From IMG/VR virus record IMGVR_UViG_3300031240_000013, positions 1 to 47,863 of that record: DNA of 47,863 nucleotides. One strand, given 5' to 3'. Source of the stretch: a virus. Position numbers and translations under genes: made by a program. Position 1 is the first letter of the stretch; every line of letters begins with the position of its first letter. This document shows positions 6,947 through 14,791 of this stretch, piece by piece. The notes below the pieces were generated by a model. That model searched no databases. It had not been told where the DNA came from and saw nothing but the letters and a program-made list of their open reading frames with translations.

Positions 6947-7476
6947 GCCCAAAAAGCAAATTCTCCGTGAACTTCTTTAGCGGCTTCTGCGTAGAGGGCT
7001 CCTCCCTCTTCTGGAGTATCTGTGCATCCCAAATAAAAGGTTTTTCCGTTCCGAGTAATGCTAACTCGAAAATTGCCCCTTTCGGAGCATCTACTTACTC
7101 CTTTAAACCCAGTCGTATTGTTGATTTGTTTTCCTCGATTGCAAAGGTTTTCTCCTTGAGTGGCCCGGCGGAGGTTAGATCGACGATTATCCAAGGTATC
7201 TTGGTTTTCGTGGTCCACCTTGATCTCATCTTCCCAGACATCAAGAACGAAGCGATTCATTCTTAGGTTTCTCTCCACGCCCGTTGAGAAATCCTTACAA
7301 GTAGCGTAGTATTTTCTGGCACTTGGAGACCACAAAGCGTTCCAATTCCATTGTGTTAACCACGCTAAGTCTTCGGGATCAACCTTTGCAACTTGACCTC
7401 TAGTGAGGGGAATATACCCCACTCCGTTGGTAATCCACCCTTGTCTCTTTTTTCTAGTACCCTTTTTACCTGCCAT
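6943..7476 (-). CDS. HNH homing endonuclease with AP2 DNA-binding domain
   Basis: 177 residues from ATG 7476 (GGAG site). The central HNH has VDHENQDTLDNRRSNLR (His-Asn-Asn pattern); the C-terminal AP2-like domain starts GFKGVSRCSERGNFRVSI and contains YLGCTDTPEEG and EVHGEFAF. This two-domain layout is that of free-standing phage homing endonucleases. It sits directly after the polymerase gene and ends in a promoter, so it looks like an insertion between existing genes. Confidence 0.9.
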   Translation of the reverse strand: MAGKKGTRKKRQGWITNGVGYIPLTRGQVAKVDPEDLAWLTQWNWNALWSPSARKYYATCKDFSTGVERNLRMNRFVLDVWEDEIKVDHENQDTLDNRRSNLRRATQGENLCNRGKQINNTTGFKGVSRCSERGNFRVSITRNGKTFYLGCTDTPEEGGALYAEAAKEVHGEFAFWA

Positions 7477-7488
7477 ACTTATCTCCAA

Positions 7489-9639
7489 TTATTTTCTGTA
7501 GACATCGCTTTCAAAACCTTCTGCGGCCAACGAAAGATTCCCTCCGTACCTTTCTGAAGGAACAGACAGACATTCACAAAGTTCCTTAACGCCTAATCCA
7601 GAATCAATAGCTACGAGAGTGACCGCTTCGTCGTAACAATGCCCGACGACCGAAAATCCTATTTTATCGGCCCGCTTCAATCCATCCACGAGAATATCTC
7701 TGGCATCCCCCTGCGTAGCATTCTCCACCAGATGTCCGCCAAACGTATCCGTTTCCACCCATTGCTTAGTCTTCGGGTCTTTAGCGTGGTAGAAGATCAC
7801 ATCCTGATCGTATTCTCGCTTGACCTTTTTTCCGTCTCGAATTCCTTCCCAAGTTTTATGTTGGGTTTCGACTCGGGGGGTCCAATAGTACAGCGGACGT
7901 TTTGAGGGCAGGATAAGCTCTAAAACTTTATCGGAGTGACATTTAAAAGACAGTGTCGGTTCCTGAATCTTTCGACCAGCTCGTTCGAACAGTTCAAATT
8001 CCCATTTGAGTTCAGGGACCCCTACGCCTGTTACATGACCAGGATGTCGGATCGCAAATGCCGCCGCTCTTTCAATGTCCTTCCACAGCCACGTTACTTC
8101 TTTCCACTCTTTACGCAGAACTGCAATAGCCTCAGTAGCAACCTCTTGGGGAAGTTCAATTCCCATATTTCTGGCATAGCCCATGAGACCTGTGAAGAAC
8201 TTCAATCCCGTCTTCTCGTCGATTCGTTCTTCCCCTGGCCCCAAGGAGTACCCCCCGCCGAGAACAGGAGCCTTACAATACGTCCGCTTCTCCTTGTTTC
8301 CTGCATTGAACTCGGCTAACAAAGCCTCATAAGACATGTTGTACATGCGGACAGCGAAAGCTAGGTACGGGTCCAGACCCTCGCGAAAAACTCTGAGAAT
8401 CGCGTCACAACGAGCGAGATAACCAATGCATCTGTTCTCAATCGCGTTGAGATCAGCCACGACGAATTTGAAACCCTCGGGTGCGCGGAAAGCTGATCGC
8501 TGGACCCCCGCCGCTACGTCCAGAGGTTTTTCAAAGTGTTTTACGATTCCGTCGTAGTCCATTAATCGGACTAGATCGACAGCAAGTTTGAGTTCCTTCT
8601 CCACCTTCTTGTTTGGTTTCAACAAGTTACCGACATTCACGCCATGTGCAGCCCAGCGACCAGTATGTGCTCCGTAGTAAGTGTATTGGTAGCGGAGCCG
8701 CCCGTCAGCAGCCGTCATGTCAGCCAGAGCGGTGTATTTGTGGACGCTGGATTTGGCTGTCTGAAGCCGCAACTCCAAGACCTCGCGTCCTTCGGGGGTG
8801 AGTTCACATTCCCCAGCCAGAGCACGGGCAATGAATTCTTTCCCCAAAGATTCAAATAGGTAGCCTTGGGGTTTTACCCATTCTAAAATCTGATCCCGAG
8901 ACTCAGGATTGGACACCCCAGTAAGGGACTTCAGTCTTTCTAGTAAGGGTCCACGAGCCCGGAGGGCGATCTCTCGGGCATTCCTCACGAGCAAGAGATC
9001 AACCGGCCACCCCGTCTCGTTAATCTTGCTGTCCAGCCTCCACGTCTCCCATTCTTCTTCGGAGGGCCAATAGGGTTTGATCTTCTTGAGGGCCGCTCTC
9101 TCTGCGATAATATCGCCTCGACCGTACTCTACAAACTTAGCCCATTCCGTGGGGTGTGTGTCAGGACCATTAAAAAGAGGCTCGCTGATCCCATAGAGCG
9201 TTTCTTCTCCTCCGACTTCCGTTGGGACGCAAAATAAATTGATGAGTTCTTTGCCAGTTTCTAGTTTGGATTCGTCGCCTAAACCGAGAACCTTGCCCGC
9301 TTCATCCAGCTTACCAGGGAGCCCAGCAAAACGGGCTGCGGACATTACGCAGACCCACTCGTGTACGGGTTTGTCTATTCCAAGCAGACGCAGGGCTACT
9401 TGACGCTCGAAATTTGAGCCCCAAGCGTGACACAAAGAGAAAGGATCGGCCAAAAGATCAGCCAATTCATTTGGAAGTTGTGGGTTTAAATGGGGTTGCC
9501 AAGTTTTGACTTTGTTGTCGCCAACGGCCCAATTAGCTAGAATGATCTTTGCGTCGGGGTGGGAGAGCCATACATCCAGCCCCACATCTTCTAGATTCGG
9601 GACTGACCGAACCTCCCAATCGAGATGCCAGTGTATCAT
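7489..9639 (-). CDS. Family A DNA polymerase with 3'-5' exonuclease
   Basis: 716 residues. The exonuclease domain begins with LDWEV (Asp7-x-Glu9, Exo I). Polymerase motifs: YGAHTGRWAAHG (~322), motif A VVADLNAIENRC (~394), motif B KRTYCKAPVLGGGYSLG (~451, basic Arg/Lys and Tyr), motif C GHCYDEAV (~666, His and Asp-Glu). There is no 5'-3' exonuclease domain. This is the phage replicative PolA. A perfect palindrome site (8557-8571) is in frame and encodes VRLMD (357-361) in what looks like a linker before motif A. ATG 9639 follows GGAAAGAG. Confidence 0.93.
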   Translation of the reverse strand: MIHWHLDWEVRSVPNLEDVGLDVWLSHPDAKIILANWAVGDNKVKTWQPHLNPQLPNELADLLADPFSLCHAWGSNFERQVALRLLGIDKPVHEWVCVMSAARFAGLPGKLDEAGKVLGLGDESKLETGKELINLFCVPTEVGGEETLYGISEPLFNGPDTHPTEWAKFVEYGRGDIIAERAALKKIKPYWPSEEEWETWRLDSKINETGWPVDLLLVRNAREIALRARGPLLERLKSLTGVSNPESRDQILEWVKPQGYLFESLGKEFIARALAGECELTPEGREVLELRLQTAKSSVHKYTALADMTAADGRLRYQYTYYGAHTGRWAAHGVNVGNLLKPNKKVEKELKLAVDLVRLMDYDGIVKHFEKPLDVAAGVQRSAFRAPEGFKFVVADLNAIENRCIGYLARCDAILRVFREGLDPYLAFAVRMYNMSYEALLAEFNAGNKEKRTYCKAPVLGGGYSLGPGEERIDEKTGLKFFTGLMGYARNMGIELPQEVATEAIAVLRKEWKEVTWLWKDIERAAAFAIRHPGHVTGVGVPELKWEFELFERAGRKIQEPTLSFKCHSDKVLELILPSKRPLYYWTPRVETQHKTWEGIRDGKKVKREYDQDVIFYHAKDPKTKQWVETDTFGGHLVENATQGDARDILVDGLKRADKIGFSVVGHCYDEAVTLVAIDSGLGVKELCECLSVPSERYGGNLSLAAEGFESDVYRK
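8557..8571 (+). repeat. GTCC palindrome site 5
   Basis: Perfect consensus gtccattaatcggac inside the polymerase frame, encoding Val-Arg-Leu-Met-Asp on the minus strand. Confidence 0.9.
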
Positions 9640-9648
9640 CTATTCTCT

Positions 9649-9663
9649 TTCCATTAATCGGAC
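9649..9663 (+). repeat. GTCC palindrome site 6
   Basis: ttccattaatcggac. Supplies the Ser-Asp-stop of 9654-10229, 10 bases upstream of the polymerase start. Confidence 0.85.
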
Positions 9664-10229
9664 GCGCGTATGTGATCGGTTTTGAGCTGTTCCCAGAAGG
9701 GTTCGACTTCAATACGAATATTGGTCGGCCACCAACAAACGGGTTCTGCTCTTTTTATGGCCTCGTTCAGTTCCGCGAGTTTCGAGGCCACCTCTTCTGG
9801 AAGCTCTCCGTCTTCGGGTAAGTCGTCGCACCAAATGTCTTCGTCTACATAGTGTAGGCGACCGGGTTTGCATTTCACCAATTGGACCTCTGTCCCTTCC
9901 TCTTGATCGGCCAACCAGTCCAGCAATGATCCCTCGTCGAAGAAGAATCTATCGTCATCCCACAAGCATAGCGGAGTTTCGCCATCCCACTTTTCAACCG
10001 GAAGGGCGTAATATTTCTCGGTTCTTTGTTTTGCATAGCAGGAATCACAAATGGTTCGGTGTTTATCGTGTAGTTTTCCGCACTTGCAAATCTGGTGCGT
10101 ACAACCACCCCACCGAGCGGTACGTTCGTCCCCGCCGTAGAATCGACCGTCCGACGACACCCACCCCTTGATATCTGTTCGGTAAGTTGCCGCCTCCGAA
10201 CTGTCAAACATTATGATTTTGTTGCTCAT
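9654..10229 (-). CDS. Zinc-ribbon hypothetical protein
   Basis: 191 residues from ATG 10229 (GGGGAGGG site; ATGA overlap with the upstream gene). A zinc ribbon CKCGKLHDKHRTICDSC lies at ~residues 47-64, followed by an acidic Trp-rich region (LCLWDDDRFFFDEGSLLDWL) and PEEVASKLAELNEAIKRAEP. This pattern recurs in phage early regions near DNA polymerase. Function unknown. Confidence 0.8.
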   Translation of the reverse strand: MSNKIIMFDSSEAATYRTDIKGWVSSDGRFYGGDERTARWGGCTHQICKCGKLHDKHRTICDSCYAKQRTEKYYALPVEKWDGETPLCLWDDDRFFFDEGSLLDWLADQEEGTEVQLVKCKPGRLHYVDEDIWCDDLPEDGELPEEVASKLAELNEAIKRAEPVCWWPTNIRIEVEPFWEQLKTDHIRASD

Positions 10230-10456
10230 TCATCCCTCCCCTGATCCCAGCACCCGACCACCACAGCCAGCACGAGCCACAAACCAAAGAACATGTTCTC
10301 CTGCGCGATCAGGCAGGCCAGCAGGGACGCTAGTCCAGTTAATGGAACGACGCCGACCCAGAATCGACGGACCTTGCGGCGCATCCGTTCGGCCTTTTCG
10401 GTTTCATCATCGATGTAGTAGAAGACTAGACCTTGGCGATCTTCGGGGTATTTCAT
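10226..10456 (-). CDS. Small two-pass membrane protein
   Basis: 76 residues from ATG 10456: MKYPEDRQGLVFYYIDDETE, a basic RMRRKVRRF patch, then two hydrophobic segments (VGVVPLTGLASLLACLI; MFFGLWLVLAVVVGC). Inner-membrane location is expected. Palindrome site 7 is in frame, encoding PLTGL in the first membrane segment. Confidence 0.7.
   Translation of the reverse strand: MKYPEDRQGLVFYYIDDETEKAERMRRKVRRFWVGVVPLTGLASLLACLIAQENMFFGLWLVLAVVVGCWDQGRDE
10333..10347 (-). repeat. GTCC palindrome site 7
   Basis: gtccagttaatggaa, in frame within a membrane segment of 10226-10456. Confidence 0.65.
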
Positions 10457-10457
10457 C

Positions 10458-10712
10458 TTAAAAGGTCCAATGTTCTCTGGGTTGGAAGTTTCCGTTACTC
10501 CAAGCGTCAATGAATCCGCAGTGAACACAACGCTTGCCTTTAATCCACGACTGTCGCCCGTACCCGTTATCGTGCTCCCATTGGTAGACTTCAGGATTTT
10601 GGTGGTCGCAAATAGTTCGTAACTGAACCTGAAAGTTCGTAATCTCGCCGTATAGCTTGTCAATCCGGCGTTTGCATTTGAGGATTTTCGCTTGTATTTC
10701 TTCGATGGTCAC
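10458..10712 (-). CDS. Coiled-coil zinc-binding hypothetical protein
   Basis: 84 residues. N-terminal coil (IEEIQAKILKCKRRIDKLYG), then CDHQ...CVHCG, a four-ligand zinc site around residues 35-65. Coupled by ATGA to 10709-10888. The layout is common in phage early genes. Function unknown. Confidence 0.75.
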   Translation of the reverse strand: MTIEEIQAKILKCKRRIDKLYGEITNFQVQLRTICDHQNPEVYQWEHDNGYGRQSWIKGKRCVHCGFIDAWSNGNFQPREHWTF

Positions 10713-10888
10713 GGCTTAAACATCCTCTCGTAGTCCGCCCAAAGTTTTGCATCCAACCTCACGCGGTCCAAAATTGGTTCCGGTCGTTTGTCTTCCCAGA
10801 GGTAGAAGATGTGCATAGACCTCATACCTCGGTCGGCCTTTACCAACTGTGTAATAAAGTTGTGGACGAACGCGGTTAGGGTGTCCAT
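10709..10888 (-). CDS. Hypothetical small protein whose start codon is in a palindrome site
   Basis: 59 residues, MDTLTAFVHNFITQLVKADR onward. The ATG (10888-10886) is the ATG of palindrome site 8, and the same site provides the TAA of the upstream gene, giving a TAATG junction. No family recognised. Confidence 0.7.
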   Translation of the reverse strand: MDTLTAFVHNFITQLVKADRGMRSMHIFYLWEDKRPEPILDRVRLDAKLWADYERMFKP

Positions 10889-10897
10889 TATTCGGAC
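10883..10897 (+). repeat. GTCC palindrome site 8
   Basis: gtccattattcggac. Provides both a stop (Ser-Glu-TAA of 10888-11355) and a start (ATG of 10709-10888). Confidence 0.85.
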
Positions 10898-11355
10898 TTT
10901 TCTTTCAACTTCTGAATCAACCCGAGGCGATAGATTTCGGCGTGCTGTTCCGAGCCGAAACTGTGTACCCAAATGCCGTCAAGATTCACATGAAACGGAT
11001 ATCCTTCTTCGTGTTGTGTGTCTTGGATCGTCACCCTCTCCTCAACCGTCTTCGGCTTGAGGCAGCGCGCGCGACGATTAGCAATGAGATCAGCCAGTGC
11101 GTAGTGGTACGCCTCCCACCCACGCGTAGTTGGGCCAGTCATCACAGACTCCTTGAATTTGCGTTCCATCTGATCCTTCTCAAATGTCGCAGCATCCGCG
11201 AGCAACTCCCCCACCGCCACATCGAGCGCGGAGGACATTCCCAAACGCAGCTCGTGCCAATACTCAGCGTTCCTATTTTGAGGAAGAATAACGCTTTGAT
11301 TTCTACCTGCCGCCTCTTCCTCGATCATCCTGTCAACCAACTCATCCCTCGTCAT
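10888..11355 (-). CDS. Hypothetical protein
   Basis: 155 residues, helical N-terminal half (MTRDELVDRMIEEEAAGRNQ) and a beta-rich end (HEEGYPFHVNLDGIWVHSFG). No domain recognised. Ends Ser-Glu-stop within palindrome site 8. Confidence 0.75.
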   Translation of the reverse strand: MTRDELVDRMIEEEAAGRNQSVILPQNRNAEYWHELRLGMSSALDVAVGELLADAATFEKDQMERKFKESVMTGPTTRGWEAYHYALADLIANRRARCLKPKTVEERVTIQDTQHEEGYPFHVNLDGIWVHSFGSEQHAEIYRLGLIQKLKEKSE

Positions 11356-11532
11356 TTACGCCTCCCGCCTTTCCATTACCACCAAGTTTGAAGGTTTCTC
11401 AATTTGAGAAACTGCTACTGTCCTGATCCAGTCGTCAATCGCTGAATCTAAACAGGTTTGGACCGGAATTCCTGTTAGTTCTGAGTACTCCACGATACAT
11501 CCAGCCTGTATTTCGTTCACAGATATCAACAA
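11356..11532 (-). CDS. Hypothetical small protein (TTG start proposed)
   Basis: 58 residues if started at TTG 11532, which has GGGGG 7 bases upstream and lies just after the promoter at 11588-11558. An alternative ATG at 11679 gives 107 residues but overlaps the upstream gene by 95 bases. Sequence includes NEIQAGCIVEYSELTG and ends VVMERREA. No family recognised. Confidence 0.55.
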   Translation of the reverse strand: MLISVNEIQAGCIVEYSELTGIPVQTCLDSAIDDWIRTVAVSQIEKPSNLVVMERREA

Positions 11533-11557
11533 ACACGTACCCCCTGAATATGCCAAT

Positions 11558-11588
11558 ATTCTAGCACACTCAGGGGGTAGAAAGTCAA
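11558..11588 (-). promoter_or_regulatory. Promoter inside the end of 11585-12244
   Basis: TTGACT (11588-11583), 19-base spacer, TAGAAT (11563-11558) with TGTGC before the -10; same geometry as the 6946-6916 promoter. Confidence 0.5.
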
Positions 11589-12244
11589 GCAGCTTTACGT
11601 CGGCCTCTTTGGGCTCTGAATGTATCTGGTACCGCCATTGGGGAGAAGGTTTGAGTACTGGCGATTCCGAATCGTCCAAGCAGCATCCCGATCAAGGCTT
11701 GGGCAAAGGCGGTTCTGCTTTTGTGATTGTTTGGCAGTTGATTCCAGCGGATAGACACAAAATTCACGCATTCCTTCAATAGCATATCGGGGGATTTGAC
11801 CACCTCCACTCTAGTGGGGCGTAGAGTAGAGAGATATTCTGCGATTTTTCCCCTGTCTTCGGTTTTGGGCGGAGGGTTGTGCAGCAAAACATCCGCCGTG
11901 AGTTTGGTTCCCTGCTGTTTGGCCATTTCCAGGACGGGGTGCGGCGTACTCGCCTTGATGTCTTGATACTCCCTCAATGTTTGATAGGCCCAAGACCTGG
12001 ATTTTGCTTTGCGGCGGGTGCTTAACCACCACATTAACCATTTGTTGAACTGACGTTTGGGCGTGAGCAGACGGCTGATGTTGTCTAAATGCTCCCCAAC
12101 TTCGAGATTGGTCATCTCAAAAGCATCTACAGCCTTCTCCAACGCTTGGATTGCGACTGTCAGTTTAGACTGCTCCAAAGGTTCTAATTTGCCCCACCCC
12201 TGAAACTTTTCCGGGCTCGCCTCAATTGCTGTTGACTTCCTCAT
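11585..12244 (-). CDS. Possible DNA-binding regulator (DUF3102-like)
   Basis: 219 residues. Residues ~30-95 (VGEHLDNISRLL, RQFNKWLMWWLST, SWAYQTLREYQDI) resemble the helical pattern of DUF3102-type phage/plasmid proteins, which carry a helix-turn-helix-like core. The C-terminus is basic (RAQRGRRKAA). The gene is preceded by a nested palindrome (12244-12282) that could be its own operator. It is the best, though weak, in-window candidate for a dedicated DNA-binding protein. Confidence 0.5.
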   Translation of the reverse strand: MRKSTAIEASPEKFQGWGKLEPLEQSKLTVAIQALEKAVDAFEMTNLEVGEHLDNISRLLTPKRQFNKWLMWWLSTRRKAKSRSWAYQTLREYQDIKASTPHPVLEMAKQQGTKLTADVLLHNPPPKTEDRGKIAEYLSTLRPTRVEVVKSPDMLLKECVNFVSIRWNQLPNNHKSRTAFAQALIGMLLGRFGIASTQTFSPMAVPDTFRAQRGRRKAA

Positions 12245-12282
12245 TAGTAATACCCCCTTCTGCCCTTTCGGGCACTTACTAA
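12244..12282. promoter_or_regulatory. Nested inverted repeat upstream of 11585-12244
   Basis: Outer arms TTAGTAA (12244-12250) and TTACTAA (12276-12282) are perfect complements. Inside them TGCCC-TTTC-GGGCA (12261-12274) is a tight hairpin. It ends at the start codon of the following gene, so it can act as an operator in DNA or a translational switch in RNA. Confidence 0.55.
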
Positions 12283-12339
12283 TAAGATGGTACGCGGTTC
12301 CCAGAAGGTTGTATGGTCAATAACGCTCACTTCGTCCAT
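12244..12339 (-). CDS. 31-residue peptide starting at a palindrome site
   Basis: MDEVSVIDHTTFWEPRTILL onward, 31 residues. ATG 12339 is the ATG of palindrome site 9, with GGAG spaced 8 bases upstream. Its TAA overlaps the ATG of 11585-12244 (TAATG). It could be a leader peptide coupling translation of the downstream gene. The nested palindrome 12244-12282 covers its 3' half. Confidence 0.5.
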   Translation of the reverse strand: MDEVSVIDHTTFWEPRTILLVSARKGRRGYY

Positions 12340-12348
12340 TAATCGGAC
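12334..12348 (+). repeat. GTCC palindrome site 9
   Basis: Perfect consensus gtccattaatcggac; gives the ATG of 12244-12339. Confidence 0.9.
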
Positions 12349-12358
12349 TCCTTCGCGA

Positions 12359-12667
12359 TTACGAGCATGGCGGCTCCTTGAGGGCTGCGCGAAACTCATC
12401 TCCTAAGCGATAAGTGCTCACCATCTCGTCATCGATCTCAACTTCACATAAATCCCAGTCCGTAGCAATATGCGTCAGTTGCTCTGCTTTCCGTAGCGCC
12501 TCAGTCAGCACCTTGATCCGCTCCTGCGCTGCGGCGAGGCGTTCGATGAGAATTAGCTCTGATAACAAGCCAAGCTCTGAAGGCATGGTCGTGTCCTCGG
12601 TAACAGGGCCGCGTATCCATGTGCTCAGTTCAGAATACCGACCTTGCAAATCTTCAGGTATCTCCAT
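12359..12667 (-). CDS. Hypothetical helical protein
   Basis: 102 residues starting MEIPEDLQGRYSELS, with a coiled-coil middle (IERLAAAQERIKVLTEALRK). ATG 12667 overlaps the upstream TGA by one base (TGATG); a GTG one codon earlier is possible. From here to ~14.8 kb the GC content looks higher than in the flanks. Confidence 0.7.
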   Translation of the reverse strand: MEIPEDLQGRYSELSTWIRGPVTEDTTMPSELGLLSELILIERLAAAQERIKVLTEALRKAEQLTHIATDWDLCEVEIDDEMVSTYRLGDEFRAALKEPPCS

Positions 12668-13473
12668 CACTCCCCCTTCCCGGCGCTCTCTGCGAGGGCG
12701 GTACGTGCAGTAACTTCTAGATTACTTAGCTTGTCGTAGTCCGCATACACATCCGGTTCGCTTGCATCGCCTCTGCCGAAGACAGCATCAGCGAGCAATA
12801 AGAGAGCTTCCCGCAGCTTCTCCCTCACCGCATCGGGCGCAGGGCTGGGCGCGTTTACGATCTTTTGCGCTTCGAGGACGGCACGCTCGTACTCTGTTTC
12901 GCCGTCTGAAGTAGTGTCGCAAAACCTCAGCAGCTTGATGAGCGCGTCTCGTGCGTCACTGTTCGCAGGGCTGGGCGGGGGGGGTTGAGCGCGGGTGGGA
13001 GAGAGTCGTCGAGCAGCGTTGAATAGCTCCGCAAGATTGTCAGCCACAGGCAAGTCGCTTCCTTTGAATTGCCAGTACCACGCCTCGCCATCGTCGGTCT
13101 GAACGAACTGAGGCTGCCCAAATTCACAGCACAGTTCATCAATTTCGTCATAGCTAAACCGCCTCTCGCACTCGGCTTGGCTCGCGAGAAGCTGGGCCTC
13201 TAGCTTGGCGTACTCTTCGTATTGAACGAACAAGCCTGAACTCAGCTTAAGGGTGGCGTCCTTCTCCTCCCCCGCAGGATCGGCGGGGCGCTCGGAGCCG
13301 GCGTTGCGAAGCTGCTCATAAAAGTGTGGCGTAGGCTCCTTCGGCGGGCAAGTACACTTCGGCGCCGCATCAGGGCGAATACCGCAGTGACACGTCTCGC
13401 AAATGTATGGGCACCGACCGGACGGAGTGCCGTAGTGCAAGCCTCCGCAGTGGAGACAATCTGGCTGTGTCAT
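12667..13473 (-). CDS. Cys-rich hypothetical protein
   Basis: 268 residues. The N-terminal 45 residues hold many Cys (CLHCGG, CPYICETCHCG, CTCPP), probably two zinc sites. The rest is helical and Ala/Glu-rich with a Pro linker (~160). It looks modular and recently acquired; no family recognised. Confidence 0.7.
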   Translation of the reverse strand: MTQPDCLHCGGLHYGTPSGRCPYICETCHCGIRPDAAPKCTCPPKEPTPHFYEQLRNAGSERPADPAGEEKDATLKLSSGLFVQYEEYAKLEAQLLASQAECERRFSYDEIDELCCEFGQPQFVQTDDGEAWYWQFKGSDLPVADNLAELFNAARRLSPTRAQPPPPSPANSDARDALIKLLRFCDTTSDGETEYERAVLEAQKIVNAPSPAPDAVREKLREALLLLADAVFGRGDASEPDVYADYDKLSNLEVTARTALAESAGKGE

Positions 13474-13503
13474 TCCTTCACTCCTTCGCCGCGATGGGCG
13501 CGG

Positions 13504-13713
13504 CTACTGATTGGTCTTACTTGAGTCGTCGCAGCGGAATAAGGGTCGCTTCTCCCCTAATGTTGCATAGAGTGTGTCGAGCCGCGCAATAGCCTCTATC
13601 TGCATGAGCGCGCGAGGCGCGTTAATCTGAATTGTGGCGGGGCCGCAGTCTAAGACATGCTGGTACCCATCCGTAGTCTTCTTGATTGCAGCCTTGATCT
13701 GTTTCACTGTCAT
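13504..13713 (-). CDS. Hypothetical small protein
   Basis: 69 residues from ATG 13713 with a GGAGGGGG site: MTVKQIKAAIKKTTDGYQHV onward. No family recognised. Confidence 0.7.
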   Translation of the reverse strand: MTVKQIKAAIKKTTDGYQHVLDCGPATIQINAPRALMQIEAIARLDTLYATLGEKRPLFRCDDSSKTNQ

Positions 13714-13755
13714 CACATCCCCCTCCATTCTCGCCTCACGGCGGCTGTGCTGCGG

Positions 13756-14088
13756 TTACTTGCGCTCCAGCAAATCAAGAATCTTGTCTGCGATCTCGGG
13801 AGCACGATCGGGATACTGCTTCAGCACGTCAACGATCTTCTCTCGTAGCGTTGGCTCAGGTGCGATCAGGGCGCGGCGACGATTGGCGAGGAGTCCATTG
13901 ACCTCACCGCATGTAAACCCCCACTTAGCTTCCGCATCCGTCACCGACGAGAGAGCCCTCTCCAGCTCCTCCTCGTGCAGCTTCTGGAGCACGGCGGCTG
14001 CGGCGCGCCATCTCTCCGTAACCGCGCGTCCTAGATTGTCTGTATAGGATTGGCGCATCTGCTCAATGATCTTGTCGTCAATCTTCAT
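13756..14088 (-). CDS. Hypothetical helical protein
   Basis: 110 residues, MKIDDKIIEQMRQSYTDNLG onward, AGGAG site upstream. Almost wholly helical; the segment LLANRRRALIAPEPTLREKI recurs loosely in neighbouring genes of this block. No function recognised. Confidence 0.7.
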   Translation of the reverse strand: MKIDDKIIEQMRQSYTDNLGRAVTERWRAAAAVLQKLHEEELERALSSVTDAEAKWGFTCGEVNGLLANRRRALIAPEPTLREKIVDVLKQYPDRAPEIADKILDLLERK

Positions 14089-14161
14089 CGTTTCTCCTCC
14101 CGCGTATCTTCAGCGCGTCGTGCAGGCTTGGGCACCATGCCGCTAAAGTCTATGCGCCAGA

Positions 14162-14440
14162 TCATAAAATTGAGCTATCTCCAGCCCAAAATTGCCCGCT
14201 GCGCTCCCAGCAATAGTGGTCGATCTTTTTAGCGCACCCTTGGCACGGCTGAACATACGGAATCCACGAGCAGCCTTCCGCTTCATCGCAGACGTGTTCA
14301 AACTCGTTGCCACATGTGCAGCGCCAGCGTTCGCCATCCTGGGCCTGTGCATGGGACGGGTAGGTGCGATTCAGAGCGCGGTCACAATCGTGATGCGCGT
14401 TGGCGATTCTGGGCTCGTGCTCGGTGCGGCGCTCGGTCAT
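14162..14440 (-). CDS. Zinc-ribbon hypothetical protein
   Basis: 92 residues from ATG 14440 (ATGA overlap with the upstream gene). RWRCTCGNEFEHVCDEAEGC followed by QPCQGCAKKIDHYC suggests two zinc-binding half-sites. Function unknown. Confidence 0.65.
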   Translation of the reverse strand: MTERRTEHEPRIANAHHDCDRALNRTYPSHAQAQDGERWRCTCGNEFEHVCDEAEGCSWIPYVQPCQGCAKKIDHYCWERSGQFWAGDSSIL

Positions 14441-14763
14441 GGCTGGACTGCCTTGGCAAGCGCGGCTTTGACGGCGGCGTAATGATCGCTCAGTCTGCAA
14501 TCGCATTCAGCTATAGGCAGGCTGCACGCCCCGTAAGCGTCTTCGGTGTGCAGTGTTTCTAGAAACTGGAGAGACTCATTCAGAGCCTCGTACATTTCGG
14601 GCGCGGCTGAGATAAGACGACCATTAGCTTCGCCCTCACCTTGGGAGGCTGCGTAACCTATCAGAGCCTCTGCGGTAAGTCCGCGCGCGCTTGTGACGTG
14701 AACTACACGCAATGAAGTATTCGCAACGTGCCACGGTCCCTTAGTAAACTTTGCTTCCTTCAT
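14437..14763 (-). CDS. Conserved phage protein of unknown function
   Basis: 108 residues from ATG 14763 (AGGAGG site). TKGPWHVANTS near the start and ANGRLISAAPEMYEAL in the middle match a motif (ANAxLIAAAPEMLEAL) that recurs in many tailed-phage proteins of unknown role. The segment ending DHYAAVKAALAKA is helical. Confidence 0.75.
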   Translation of the reverse strand: MKEAKFTKGPWHVANTSLRVVHVTSARGLTAEALIGYAASQGEGEANGRLISAAPEMYEALNESLQFLETLHTEDAYGACSLPIAECDCRLSDHYAAVKAALAKAVQP

Positions 14764-14791
14764 CTCACCCTCCTGCCGCCCGAAGCGACCA

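Noticed and set aside
7481-7500. Possible palindrome copy ctccaattattttctg before the HNH-AP2 gene
   Set aside because: The arms do not match GTCC/GGAC.
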